Part shown: positions 25,961-34,090 of the stretch, piece by piece
How positions within the stretch are numbered: the stretch's first letter is position 1
Layout: each line of letters begins with the position of its first letter
Assembly (NCBI GenBank): GCA_035640355.1
Contig: DASQWI010000024.1
Location: 1 to 50,197 of the forward strand
Direction of reading: 5' to 3'
DNA from: Actinomycetota bacterium
GTDB lineage: Bacteria; Actinomycetota; UBA4738; HRBIN12
Length of the DNA: 50,197 nucleotides
Notes under the pieces: model-generated
Databases searched by the model: none
What the model was told of the DNA's origin: nothing
Seen by the model: only the letters and a program-made list of their open reading frames with translations
Position numbers and translations under genes: made by a program

Positions 25961-26062
25961 GTGCAGAACCTCTTGAAGCGCGCGTGGTACTCGCCGGCGC
26001 TTCTTGTCGTCCTCGTGTACGTCCTCGGCGCGCCGCGCAAGTGGCGACCGTATGCCTTCTAA
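25961..26062 (+). CDS. membrane microprotein (33 aa) upstream of the histidine kinase
   Basis: Short frame MQNLLKRAWYSPALL... with one hydrophobic helix (residues 11-23) between basic flanks (KR before, RKWR after), ending PYAF. GTG start is preceded by GGAGGAGG, the strongest ribosome site nearby, at about 11 nt. Its TAA lies inside the first codons of the kinase gene (11-bp overlap), and the kinase itself has no clear ribosome site, so translation is probably coupled. It may be a regulator or partner of the kinase membrane domain; no family recognised. Confidence 0.5.
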   Translation: MQNLLKRAWYSPALLVVLVYVLGAPRKWRPYAF

Positions 26063-27605
26063 GCGTGACCTCGCGGTCGTAGTTCCCAGCCGAGAACACG
26101 ATGAAGGGGGCGATGCCCCGACGTCGCTCGCGGCACGAGCGTACGTCGGGGCTGTCACCGTTGTGGGGCTTGGTCTCCTCGGTCCACTCCTCATCCGGCT
26201 CGACCTGGACGCAATCGCCGCAAACACGATCACCTTCTGGCTGTTGGCCGCGCTGGCGCTGATCGGCGAGCTGTTTCCGATCACGCTGCCGCGAGAGAGC
26301 AACGTCGAGGAGATCGGCACCTCCACCACGTTCGGCTTCGCGGTACTCCTCGCGTTCGGCACGGCGGCGGCGGCGATCGTCTTCGCCGCCGCGACGATCG
26401 TGGCCGACGTCCTCTACGGCAAGCGCCCGTTCAAAGTCCTGTTCAACGTGGCCCAGTACACGATCTCGGTGGCGGCCGCGGGTGCCGTCTACGAGGCGAT
26501 CGGCGGCACGGCTCGCATCTCTCCGGGGTCCCTGATCGCTATCTTTGCGGCGGCGGCGGTGCTCTTCCTGGTCAACGACGTCCTTACCGGAGTGGGGCTC
26601 GCGCTTGCACGAGGCGAACCGATCGTTCGCTACCTGCTCGCAGACTTCTGGTTCCAGGCCGCAACGGCGATGGCCCTCGTCGCGATGTCGCCGGTGGCTC
26701 TGATCGTGGCCGACCGCAGTCTGCTTCTGGTGCCGCTCCTCGCTGTCCCCGTCGTCGCGGCGCATTGGGGCGCCACGACATCGCTCGAGAACACGCGCTT
26801 GGTTGCCCGGCTCGAGTACGCCCTCGAGCAAGAGAAGATCCTGTCCCGGATGAAGGACGACTTCATCGCCGTCGTCTCGCACGAGCTACGGACACCACTG
26901 ACGTCGATCCAGGGCTACCTCAAGACGCTTCTGCAGCTCGGGCCGGGTCTTGGTGACGAGCAAGGGCGCTCGTTCCTGGAGGCCGCCGACCGGCAGGGGG
27001 ATCGTCTTCGCCGCTTGATCGAACAGCTACTCGCCGTCGCCAAGCTCGAGGCGAAGGTCGAGCCACTGCAGCTCTCGGTCGTCTCGTTGGAGGAGATAGC
27101 CGATGACGTCGTCCTCGAGCTCACACCGAGCGCACACGGTCACACGTTCGACCTCAGGTTCCGACCGGGGCTGCCGCTCGTGGAGACCGACGATGCCCGG
27201 ATCCATCAGATCCTGTCGAACCTGGTCGAGAATGCGCTCAAGTACTCGCCACCCGACACGCGCGTCACGATCCGGGGGCAGGAACGCGGCGGCGGCGTCG
27301 CCATCATGGTCGAGGACGAAGGTGGCGGCATTCCCGTCGCGGCGCAGGACCGCATCTTCGAGCGGTTCTTCCAGGTCGACAGCTCGGCCACGCGAAGCGT
27401 CGGCGGCACCGGTCTCGGCCTGTACATCTGCAAGAAGACGAGCGAGGCGATCGGCGGTCGCGTGTGGCTCGAGCGATCGACCAGCGAGGGGACGAGTTTC
27501 GGGCTGTGGCTACCGTGGGCTTTGTCATCGCCCGAAGCGATCGCCCCCGCGGAGCTCATCGCTCCGGAGAGCATTCGGGAGCACGCCGCGGCGCTCAGTC
27601 GATGA
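26052..27605 (+). CDS. membrane sensor histidine kinase
   Basis: 517 residues. The N-terminal 235 residues hold about eight membrane helices (MASE-like sensory region), followed by a short coiled linker (LEYALEQEKILSRMKDDF), HisKA with phospho-acceptor His277 in VVSHELRTPLTS, and HATPase with N box LSNLVENALKYSP, G1 VEDEGGGIP, F box IFERFFQVD and G2 GGTGLGLYI. No response regulator is adjacent, so it is an orphan here. ATG 26052 is favoured because it opens right after the microprotein frame. The 3' end overlaps the convergent biotin carboxylase gene by 11 bp. The signal is unknown. Confidence 0.9.
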   Translation: MPSKRDLAVVVPSREHDEGGDAPTSLAARAYVGAVTVVGLGLLGPLLIRLDLDAIAANTITFWLLAALALIGELFPITLPRESNVEEIGTSTTFGFAVLLAFGTAAAAIVFAAATIVADVLYGKRPFKVLFNVAQYTISVAAAGAVYEAIGGTARISPGSLIAIFAAAAVLFLVNDVLTGVGLALARGEPIVRYLLADFWFQAATAMALVAMSPVALIVADRSLLLVPLLAVPVVAAHWGATTSLENTRLVARLEYALEQEKILSRMKDDFIAVVSHELRTPLTSIQGYLKTLLQLGPGLGDEQGRSFLEAADRQGDRLRRLIEQLLAVAKLEAKVEPLQLSVVSLEEIADDVVLELTPSAHGHTFDLRFRPGLPLVETDDARIHQILSNLVENALKYSPPDTRVTIRGQERGGGVAIMVEDEGGGIPVAAQDRIFERFFQVDSSATRSVGGTGLGLYICKKTSEAIGGRVWLERSTSEGTSFGLWLPWALSSPEAIAPAELIAPESIREHAAALSR

Positions 27606-29325
27606 CGGCGAGCGTGTCGCCCGCCTGAACCACCAGTCCTTCGCGGACCGGTAGCTCCGATACGACACCCTCGCGCGGCGCGGGGATCGCGTTCTCCATC
27701 TTCATCGCCTCGAGGACACATACGACGTCGCCGGCCTGGATCTCCTGGCCCACCTCGACCAGCACCCGGAGGACCGTGCCCTGCATCTGAGCGGTGACGA
27801 CGCTGTGCACGGCCTGGTCGTGGTGCGCGGTCAGGCGACTGGGAGGCCGGGGCGCGGTGTCGCGACGCTGGTCGAAGATCCGCACGGGCACGCGCCGACC
27901 GTCCACTTCGACGAGGAGCTCGGCGGGGACCGGCGGTTTCACCTCGGTCGGCGGGGGTTGCGGGCCCCCCGCGGGGAGCTCGAGCTCCGCGTCACGTAGG
28001 GCCTTCTCGAGCCACGTCGTCGTATGCGTCGACTTGCGGAACGCTCGCGCACCGAGGATCCACCGGTGCAACGGGATCGTCGTCGGAACGCCCTCGACGC
28101 GGAACTCGCCGAGTGCGCGGAGCATCCGCTCGATCGCGCGCTCGCGCGTATCACCCGACACGACGAGCTTCGCGAACATCGAGTCGTAGTCGGAGGGAAT
28201 CTCTCGTCCGGCCTCGATGAACGAGTCGACGCGGACGAACGGACCGGACGGCTCTCGGTACCGCGTGACGCGACCGGGTCCGGGCAGGAAGTTCCGCGCG
28301 GGATCCTCGGCGTTGATGCGGCACTGGATGGCGTGCCCGCGCGGAGCGACGTCGTCGAGCTCGAGCTTGTCGCCGAGTGCGACGCGGATCTGGAGCGCGA
28401 CGAGGTCGAGACCGGTGACCATCTCTGTCACCGTGTGTTCGACCTGAAGGCGCGTGTTCATCTCCAAGAAGTAGAAGGCGCCGTCCTCGTCGACGATTCC
28501 CTCGACCGTGCCGGCGTTGACGTAGCCCGCCTCCTTGGCGAGGGCCAACGCCGACTCGCCGATCCGCGCGCGAAGCTCCGGGTCGACGACCGGCGAGGGC
28601 GTCTCCTCGATCAGCTTCTGGTGGCGCCGCTGCACCGAGCAGTCGCGCTCGCCCAGGAAGAACGCGTTGCCGTGCGTGTCCGCGATCACCTGCGCCTCGA
28701 CGTGGTGCGCGCGATTGATGTATCGCTCGAGGAAGATCTCGGGTCGCCCGAAGTACGCCGTGGCCTCGCGTGCCGAACGCGTGAGCGCAGCCGTGAGCTC
28801 TTCGGGCTTCCTGACGACGTGCATGCCGCGACCGCCGCCGCCGAACGCAGCCTTCACGAGCACCGGATAGCCGATGCGGTCTGCCTCCCGCGGCGCATCC
28901 TCGATCGTGACCGGCTCGGGCGTCCCCGGGACGATGGGAACGCCGATGCGGTCGGCCGCCTGTCTGGCGACGGCCTTGTCGCCCATCATCTCGATGGCGT
29001 CTGCCGGCGGCCCGATGAAGGTGATGTTGGCCTGTTCGACTGCGCGGGCGAACTGGGCGCGCTCGGACAGGAAGCCGTAGCCGGGGTGAACCATCGTCGC
29101 CCTCGACTTGGCGGCCGCTTCCAGGATCGCCCCGATCGACAGGTAGGACTCGGCGGGGAGCGGCGGACCGATCCGGTACGAGTGATCGGCCATCTCGACG
29201 TGGAGCGCGTCGCGATCGGCGTCGCTGTACACGGCGATCGACGTGTAGCCGAGCTCTCGTACGGTCCGGATGATGCGGACGGCGATCTCGCCACGGTTCG
29301 CGATGAGGATCCGAGGTTTCGCCAC
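27595..29325 (-). CDS. accA: acetyl-/propionyl-CoA carboxylase alpha chain (biotin carboxylase-BCCP)
   Basis: 576 residues. Biotin carboxylase part: PRILIANRGEIAVRIIRT start, HPGYGFLSE, the ATP-grasp glycine loop FGGGGRGMH, RDCSVQRRHQKLIEE, EMNTRLQVEHTVTE (catalytic Arg/Glu), then a C-terminal BCCP domain with EAMKMEN and biotinyl Lys542. Carboxylates acetyl- or propionyl-CoA together with a carboxyltransferase subunit that is not in the window. The methylmalonyl-CoA mutase genes nearby favour a propionyl-CoA role. GTG start; it faces away from birA, which encodes the enzyme that biotinylates it. Confidence 0.93.
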   Translation of the reverse strand: MAKPRILIANRGEIAVRIIRTVRELGYTSIAVYSDADRDALHVEMADHSYRIGPPLPAESYLSIGAILEAAAKSRATMVHPGYGFLSERAQFARAVEQANITFIGPPADAIEMMGDKAVARQAADRIGVPIVPGTPEPVTIEDAPREADRIGYPVLVKAAFGGGGRGMHVVRKPEELTAALTRSAREATAYFGRPEIFLERYINRAHHVEAQVIADTHGNAFFLGERDCSVQRRHQKLIEETPSPVVDPELRARIGESALALAKEAGYVNAGTVEGIVDEDGAFYFLEMNTRLQVEHTVTEMVTGLDLVALQIRVALGDKLELDDVAPRGHAIQCRINAEDPARNFLPGPGRVTRYREPSGPFVRVDSFIEAGREIPSDYDSMFAKLVVSGDTRERAIERMLRALGEFRVEGVPTTIPLHRWILGARAFRKSTHTTTWLEKALRDAELELPAGGPQPPPTEVKPPVPAELLVEVDGRRVPVRIFDQRRDTAPRPPSRLTAHHDQAVHSVVTAQMQGTVLRVLVEVGQEIQAGDVVCVLEAMKMENAIPAPREGVVSELPVREGLVVQAGDTLAVID

Positions 29326-29381
29326 GCGGTCCGCTCCGGCAGCCGATAATCGAGGACCCCCGAAGGGGAGTCAAACCTCCG

Positions 29382-30134
29382 ATGCTTTCCGAACAGGCGC
29401 TTTCGCGCGCGCTCGCAGGGGCGGGGCTGCGCGCGCCCGTGCGATTCGACGAGGTTACCGGTTCGACCCAGGCCACGGCGGTGCGGATGGCGATCGACGG
29501 CGCGCCGGAGTGGACCCTCGTCGCGGCGAGCCACCAAACCGCTGGCCGCGGACGCCTGGGCCGAACATGGACGGACCAACCGGGGCACGCCCTGTTGTTC
29601 TCACTCGTCCTGCGACCGCCGCTCGAGCCGGATTCGATCGGCACAATCTCGTTGCTGGCCGGCACCGCCTTGACCACGGCGTGTCGCGACGTCGCTGCGG
29701 CGGATGCCACGTGCAAGTGGCCGAACGACGTTCTGGTGAACGGTCGCAAGGCCGGGGGAATCCTGGCCGAGGCACGCGTAGCGGTATCGAGCGTCGAATT
29801 CGTCGTGGTCGGGATCGGCGTCAATCTCGGGTCGCCGCCGAGCGATGTTCCGAACGCCGCAGCCGTCGAGGCCGACGACGAGACGCTGTTGACGGCGTTC
29901 CTCCACCGGTTCGCCCAGGGATACCGGCCGTCGAGCGAGTCGTTCGGGCACGACGTGGTCGCGTCGTACCGGAACGTTTGCTCGACGCTCGGCACCCAGA
30001 TCCGCGCGCGGACGACCGGTGGGAACGTAGTTGAAGGCGACGCCGTCGACGTCGACGAGACCGGCGCGCTCCTCGTCCGAGTCGGCGAAGCGGTCGAGCG
30101 AGTTCGGTTCGGTGAGGTCGAGCACCTGCAGTAA
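29382..30134 (+). CDS. birA: biotin-[acetyl-CoA-carboxylase] ligase
   Basis: 250 residues, monofunctional ligase without the DNA-binding domain of E. coli BirA, so it should not act as a repressor. Motifs: GSTQATA, the biotinyl-AMP loop TAGRGRLGRTW, KWPNDVLVNGRKAGGILAE, VVVGIGVNLGSPP, and a small C-terminal SH3-like domain. Attaches biotin to the Lys of the BCCP encoded next door. A GATAAT box at 29345 and GGGGAG 11 nt before ATG 29382 support the start. Confidence 0.95.
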   Translation: MLSEQALSRALAGAGLRAPVRFDEVTGSTQATAVRMAIDGAPEWTLVAASHQTAGRGRLGRTWTDQPGHALLFSLVLRPPLEPDSIGTISLLAGTALTTACRDVAAADATCKWPNDVLVNGRKAGGILAEARVAVSSVEFVVVGIGVNLGSPPSDVPNAAAVEADDETLLTAFLHRFAQGYRPSSESFGHDVVASYRNVCSTLGTQIRARTTGGNVVEGDAVDVDETGALLVRVGEAVERVRFGEVEHLQ

Positions 30135-30137
30135 GCT
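30132..30137 (+). promoter_or_regulatory. -10 box of the PH-domain gene, overlapping the birA stop
   Basis: TAAGCT includes the birA TAA stop and ends 8 nt before the ATG at 30146, another leaderless-type arrangement. Confidence 0.35.
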
Positions 30138-30145
30138 CCCGCCCG

Positions 30146-30784
30146 ATGGCGTTCCCGCGACGGCTGCTCATCGAGGGCGAGGAGCTCGTGCTCGATCTTC
30201 GTCCGCACTGGATCGCGCTCGTCGCTCCGATCTTCGTGACGGTGCTCGTCGTCGTGGGGTGGATCCTCGCGCTGATCTACGCGCCCGACGACGGCTCCGC
30301 CAGGACCGCGGTGCTGTGGATCGCGCTCGCCGCCGGAGCGCTGATCCTGCTGTGGTATCCCGTGCGCGCGTTCGTCGCCTGGATTACCTCGACCTTCGCC
30401 GTGACGAGCGACCGAGTGATCCATCGCGAGGGCTTCATCGCCAAGCGGACGATGGAGATCCCGCTCGAGGCCATCAACGACGTTCGGTTCCAGCAGTCGG
30501 TGTTCGAACGGATGGTCGGAGCGGGCGACCTGGTGATCCAGTCCGCGAGCGAGTTCGGCCGGAACGTGTTCGCGAACATCCGCCATCCCGAAAGCGTGCA
30601 AAGGACGATCTACGAGCAGGGAGAGCGCAACAAGGAACGGATGTACCAGTCGAATGCATCCCGCCCATCACCGGCCGCGCCGTCGGTGACGACCGAGCTC
30701 GAGCGCCTGGCGGGGCTGCGCGATCGCGGCGTTCTCACCGAGGCGGAGTTCCAGAACCAGAAGAAGAAGATCCTCGGCGACTGA
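30146..30784 (+). CDS. bacterial PH-domain membrane protein with SHOCT tail
   Basis: 212 residues. Two helices (about 22-45 and 55-75), then a bPH2/YdbS-type domain (TSTFAVTSDRVIHREGF, IPLEAINDVRFQQSVFERMVGAGDLVI), a Ser/Pro linker, and a C-terminal SHOCT motif (LERLAGLRDRGVLTEAEFQNQKKKIL). Proteins of this type often follow birA in actinobacteria. Role unclear; bPH domains are thought to work at the membrane, and SHOCT modules are oligomerisation tails. Confidence 0.85.
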   Translation: MAFPRRLLIEGEELVLDLRPHWIALVAPIFVTVLVVVGWILALIYAPDDGSARTAVLWIALAAGALILLWYPVRAFVAWITSTFAVTSDRVIHREGFIAKRTMEIPLEAINDVRFQQSVFERMVGAGDLVIQSASEFGRNVFANIRHPESVQRTIYEQGERNKERMYQSNASRPSPAAPSVTTELERLAGLRDRGVLTEAEFQNQKKKILGD

Positions 30785-30870
30785 CCGCGATCGGCCGCGC
30801 GGCGCTGCCCAGTGATGTTGCGAACCGCACGCTCGATCCGCACGACTGCCTGCTCTGCGAGGATGGCCAC

Positions 30871-31356
30871 GTGGCCGTGGTCAACGAGGTCGAGCTTCCC
30901 GGGATCGGCGTCCGCTACGAGTTCGTGACCGAGGGCGGTGCTCGCGTCGGCGTGGTCCACCACCGAACGGGAGAACGCGAGCTCGTCCTCTACGAGCGCG
31001 CCGATCCCGACACGAGTCACGATCTCCTCCGGCTTGGACCCGAGGACAGCCGGACACTCGCTGAGCTATTGGGCGTCTCCCAGGTGGCGAAGGAGCTCGT
31101 CGAGCTGCAGCGGCAGGTCGAGGGTCTCGCCGTCGACCGGCTGCCGCTCCCCGCCACGTCGCCGTACGCGGGCAAGACCGTGGGGACCACGGCCGCACGA
31201 ACGCGAACCGGCGTCTCGATCGTCGCGGTGCTGCGCGACGACGCCGCGTTCCCTGCGCCTGGTCCCGAATTCGGTATCGAGGCGGGCGATGTCCTCGTGG
31301 TCGTGGGGACGCCGCGGGGGATCGAAGAGCTCGTCGTCCTGTTACACACGGGCTGA
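30871..31356 (+). CDS. TrkA-C/RCK_C regulatory subunit of a cation:proton antiporter (KhtT-like)
   Basis: 161 residues. The N-terminal part (VNEVELPGIGVRYEF, GARVGVVHHRTGERELVLY) matches the KhtT-type cytosolic domain, and the C-terminal 75 residues form an RCK_C domain (GVSIVAVLRDDAAFPAPGPEFGIEAGDVLVVVG). It should gate the antiporter encoded 3 bp downstream in response to a ligand such as a nucleotide or ion. GTG 30871 is chosen: GAGG lies 8 nt upstream and the protein then begins where family members do. The in-frame sequence back to 30031 is non-homologous. Confidence 0.85.
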   Translation: MAVVNEVELPGIGVRYEFVTEGGARVGVVHHRTGERELVLYERADPDTSHDLLRLGPEDSRTLAELLGVSQVAKELVELQRQVEGLAVDRLPLPATSPYAGKTVGTTAARTRTGVSIVAVLRDDAAFPAPGPEFGIEAGDVLVVVGTPRGIEELVVLLHTG

Positions 31357-31359
31357 GGC

Positions 31360-32520
31360 GTGCGCGACGCGCTGTTCCTCGTCGAGCTCGGCGGGGTGAC
31401 CCTCCTCCTGGCGGTTCTGTCGCGGATCGCCGCCCGCTTCGGTTTTTCCCCGATCCCGCTCTACCTGGTGGCCGGGCTCGCCTTTGGCGAAGGAGGCGTC
31501 GCACCGTTGGTGACGGCCGAGGGGTTCATCGCGGCGGGCGCCGAGATCGGACTGATCCTGCTCCTGTTCACGCTGGGCCTGGAGTACTCGGCTCGGGAGC
31601 TCGTGGATGCCCTTCGCGCTTCAACGACCGCGGGCGCACTCGACGCACTCCTCAATGCGACGCCGGGACTCGCGCTCGGGCTGATCATGGGGTGGGATCT
31701 CGTCCCCGCGATCCTGTTCGCCGGGATCACGTACATCTCGTCCTCCGGGGTGATCGCCAGGACCATGGACGACCTGGGATGGATGGGCAATCGGGAGACG
31801 CCCATCGTCCTCGCCATCCTGGTGGTCGAGGACCTGGTGATGGCCGGCTACCTTCCTTTCGTCACCGTCCTGCTGGTCGGCGGCGGCGTGGCGCGCGTCG
31901 TGATAGCCGTGCTCATCGCCGTCGTCGTTGTGGGCGCAGTGCTCGCCGCCGGCGCGCGGTTCGGCCCGGCGCTCAGTCGCCTGGTGTTCAGTCATTCGGA
32001 CGAGGCGATGCTGTTCGGCATCCTCGGGGTGCTTCTCCTCACCGCAGGTATCACCGAGGCGTTGAACGTCTCTGCAGCGGTCGGCGCGTTCCTGGCGGGG
32101 ATCGCGTTCTCCGGACCGGCAGCAGAACGCGCTCGTTCGTTGGTAGTTCCGCTCCGCGCCGTCTTCGCCGGCGTGTTCTTCATCTTCTTCGGGTTTCGCA
32201 TCGATCCCGGCTTTCTGCCCGACGCGGTGGTGCCAGCCCTCCTGCTCGCCGTGGTCGGTGGGGGAACGAAGTTCCTCACCGGGTGGGTGGCGGCGGGTCG
32301 CGGCGGGATCGGCCGGCGCGGTCGCATCCGTGCGGGCGCGGCGCTGATCGCCAGGGGCGAGTTCTCGATCGTCATCGCCGGCATCGGCGTCACGGTGGGC
32401 GTCGAGCCCGAGCTCGGACCGCTCGCCGCCGCGTACGTGCTGCTGCTGGCGATCGCCGGACCGATCGCGGCGCGGTTCGCGGACCGCGTTCGCCCCGCGC
32501 GGGCGACGGCGACGGTCTGA
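31360..32520 (+). CDS. CPA2-family cation:proton antiporter (KhtU/KefB-like)
   Basis: 386 residues, about twelve helices, Na+/H+ exchanger fold. The GLEYSARELVDALRAS helix, the ISSSGVIARTMDDLGW segment and LAILVVEDLVMAGYLP with its acidic pair are typical of CPA2 members. No C-terminal RCK domain; that function is provided by the upstream gene, as in KhtTU. Exports K+ or Na+ in exchange for protons across the inner membrane. GTG start 3 bp after the regulator stop. Confidence 0.9.
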   Translation: MRDALFLVELGGVTLLLAVLSRIAARFGFSPIPLYLVAGLAFGEGGVAPLVTAEGFIAAGAEIGLILLLFTLGLEYSARELVDALRASTTAGALDALLNATPGLALGLIMGWDLVPAILFAGITYISSSGVIARTMDDLGWMGNRETPIVLAILVVEDLVMAGYLPFVTVLLVGGGVARVVIAVLIAVVVVGAVLAAGARFGPALSRLVFSHSDEAMLFGILGVLLLTAGITEALNVSAAVGAFLAGIAFSGPAAERARSLVVPLRAVFAGVFFIFFGFRIDPGFLPDAVVPALLLAVVGGGTKFLTGWVAAGRGGIGRRGRIRAGAALIARGEFSIVIAGIGVTVGVEPELGPLAAAYVLLLAIAGPIAARFADRVRPARATATV

Positions 32521-32561
32521 CGGTTGGCCGCACGATCGCGAGCGATGGGAGAATCGAGGAC

Positions 32562-33731
32562 GTGGAGCCGCGCGTCGCGGTCGTAGGGATCGGTCACGCG
32601 GGGTTCGCCCCTATCACGGCCGGTGTCTCGTACAAGGAGCTGATGTTCGAGGCGGCGCAGCGCGCCTACTTCGACGCCGGCGTCGATCCGAGGACGGGCG
32701 TCGACTCGTTCGTGTGCTGCTCGGAGGACTTCCTCGAGGGAACGTCCATCTTCGACGAGTACGTGCCGGATCAACTCGGCGCCGTGCAACGGCCGGTGCA
32801 GACGGTCGCCGGCGACGGACTGTTCGGATTCGTGACGGCGCTCATGCTGATCCGTTCGGGGATCGCGTCCGTCGTCGCGGTCGAGGCGCACAGCAAGGTT
32901 TCGGACGTTCGCTCGCTCGGAGCCATCGAGGCGTTCGCCCTCGACCCGGTTCTGAACCGGCCGCTCGGTATCTCGACGCTGAACGTGGCGGGTCTCGAGA
33001 TGAACGCGTTCCTCGAACGCACCGGGCTCTCGGAGGAGCACTGCGCGATGGTCGCCTCGAAGAACCGTACGAACGCGCTCGACAATCCGCGTGCGGCGTA
33101 TCCGGCGCAGCTTTCCGTCGAAGACGTCGACGACTCGACACCGGTCTCGTGGCCGCTTCGCGACCTCGAGGTTGCGCGGCGCGCCGACGGCTGCGTCGTG
33201 ATCGTCCTGGCATCCGAGGAACGCGCGCGAGAGCTGACCGAGGCGCCGGTGTGGGTCCTCGGCGCGGGGTGGGCGTCGTCGAGCCCGTCGCTCGAGAGCC
33301 GGCCGTGGGGACAGGCCGAGTCCACGACGCGCGCGGCGGAGATGGCCTACCGGCTCGCGGACGTCGGAGATCCCGCCGAGGAGATCGATCTCGCTGAGGT
33401 CGACGACGTCTATGCGTTCCGCGAGCTCGAACACCTCGAGGCGCTCGGAATCGCCGACGGCCCCGAGCTCGCCTCGCTGCTCGAGGACGGCGACCTCGAC
33501 ATCGGCGGCGAGATGTCCGTGAACGCGTCCGGCGGTTCTATCGGTCAGGGGAACCTGTTCGAGGCGAACGGGCTCGTCCGGGTGCTGGAGTGCGTGGAGC
33601 AGCTCCGCGGCGAAGCGGGAGAGCGTCAGGTCGACGAGGCGTACGTCGCCGTCGCGCAATCGACTCGCCAGGTGCCGAGCACATCGTCGGCCGTGGTGGT
33701 CCTGGCGAACGATGCGGGGGCCCGGGGATGA
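32562..33731 (+). CDS. thiolase-fold protein lacking canonical catalytic residues (1)
   Basis: 389 residues, thiolase superfamily in the SCP-x/lipid-transfer-like branch: PRVAVVGIGHAGFAPITAGVS start, SVVAVEAHSKVSDV, VASKNRTNALDNP, and VNASGGSIGQGNLFEANGL at the C-terminal loop. Canonical thiolases have a nucleophilic Cys, a GHPxGATG His and a C-terminal Cys. Here the first site reads VAGDGLFG, the His loop reads GQGNLFEANG, and no C-terminal Cys is seen, so ordinary thiolysis is doubtful. Related DUF35-partnered proteins include aldolases such as Ltp2. GTG 32562 with GAGGA upstream; the frame back to 31692 shadows the antiporter. First gene of a four-gene operon. Confidence 0.82.
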   Translation: MEPRVAVVGIGHAGFAPITAGVSYKELMFEAAQRAYFDAGVDPRTGVDSFVCCSEDFLEGTSIFDEYVPDQLGAVQRPVQTVAGDGLFGFVTALMLIRSGIASVVAVEAHSKVSDVRSLGAIEAFALDPVLNRPLGISTLNVAGLEMNAFLERTGLSEEHCAMVASKNRTNALDNPRAAYPAQLSVEDVDDSTPVSWPLRDLEVARRADGCVVIVLASEERARELTEAPVWVLGAGWASSSPSLESRPWGQAESTTRAAEMAYRLADVGDPAEEIDLAEVDDVYAFRELEHLEALGIADGPELASLLEDGDLDIGGEMSVNASGGSIGQGNLFEANGLVRVLECVEQLRGEAGERQVDEAYVAVAQSTRQVPSTSSAVVVLANDAGARG

Positions 33732-34090
33732 GGCTCGAGGGCGTCGATCACGTGTGGTTCTGGGTGAGCGACATGGATCGCGCGGTCGAGTTCTACGCGG
33801 ACAAGCTCGGGCTGTCCGTCCTTCGCCGAGGGGATCGATGGACCGAGCTCGACGGCGGCACGGTGCGCCTCGGACTGCACGGCCACGTCGACGGACACGT
33901 GGCAGATCACGGTGGTACCGCCGTCTTCCTCGTCCACGACCTGGATGCGGCGAAGGCGTCGCTCGAGGAACTCGGCGTCGTGTTCGACGAGCACATGGGC
34001 GAGGTGTCGGGCTACGCCCGGTACGCGTCGTTCGGCGATCCGGACGGCAACTCGATGCAGATCATCGAGTACCTATCGGAGCGCGGCTGA
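33728..34090 (+). CDS. VOC-superfamily (glyoxalase/dioxygenase fold) protein
   Basis: 120 residues, one VOC module of two beta-alpha-beta-beta-beta units. HVWFWVSDMDRAVEFYADKLG starts the first unit (His7 a likely metal ligand), GGTAVFLVHDLDAA the second, and FGDPDGNSMQIIEY carries the terminal Glu ligand. ATGA overlap with the thiolase-like gene before it and TGATG overlap with the one after, so it belongs functionally with them. It lacks the longer layout of methylmalonyl-CoA epimerase; substrate unknown. Confidence 0.85.
   Translation: MRLEGVDHVWFWVSDMDRAVEFYADKLGLSVLRRGDRWTELDGGTVRLGLHGHVDGHVADHGGTAVFLVHDLDAAKASLEELGVVFDEHMGEVSGYARYASFGDPDGNSMQIIEYLSERG

Noticed and set aside
28151-30601. 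816-codon open frame on the minus strand
   Set aside because: It covers biotin carboxylase in another frame and birA on the opposite strand; composition is Arg/Ala/His-rich with no domains. A by-product of high GC.
31692-32561. N-terminal extension of the thiolase-like gene
   Set aside because: This part is an Arg-rich shadow of the antiporter gene; homology begins at the GTG at 32562.
33728-34090. VOC protein as methylmalonyl-CoA epimerase
   Set aside because: It would complete the propionyl-CoA route, but length and C-terminal motif fit generic VOC proteins better, and it is bound to the thiolase-like operon.
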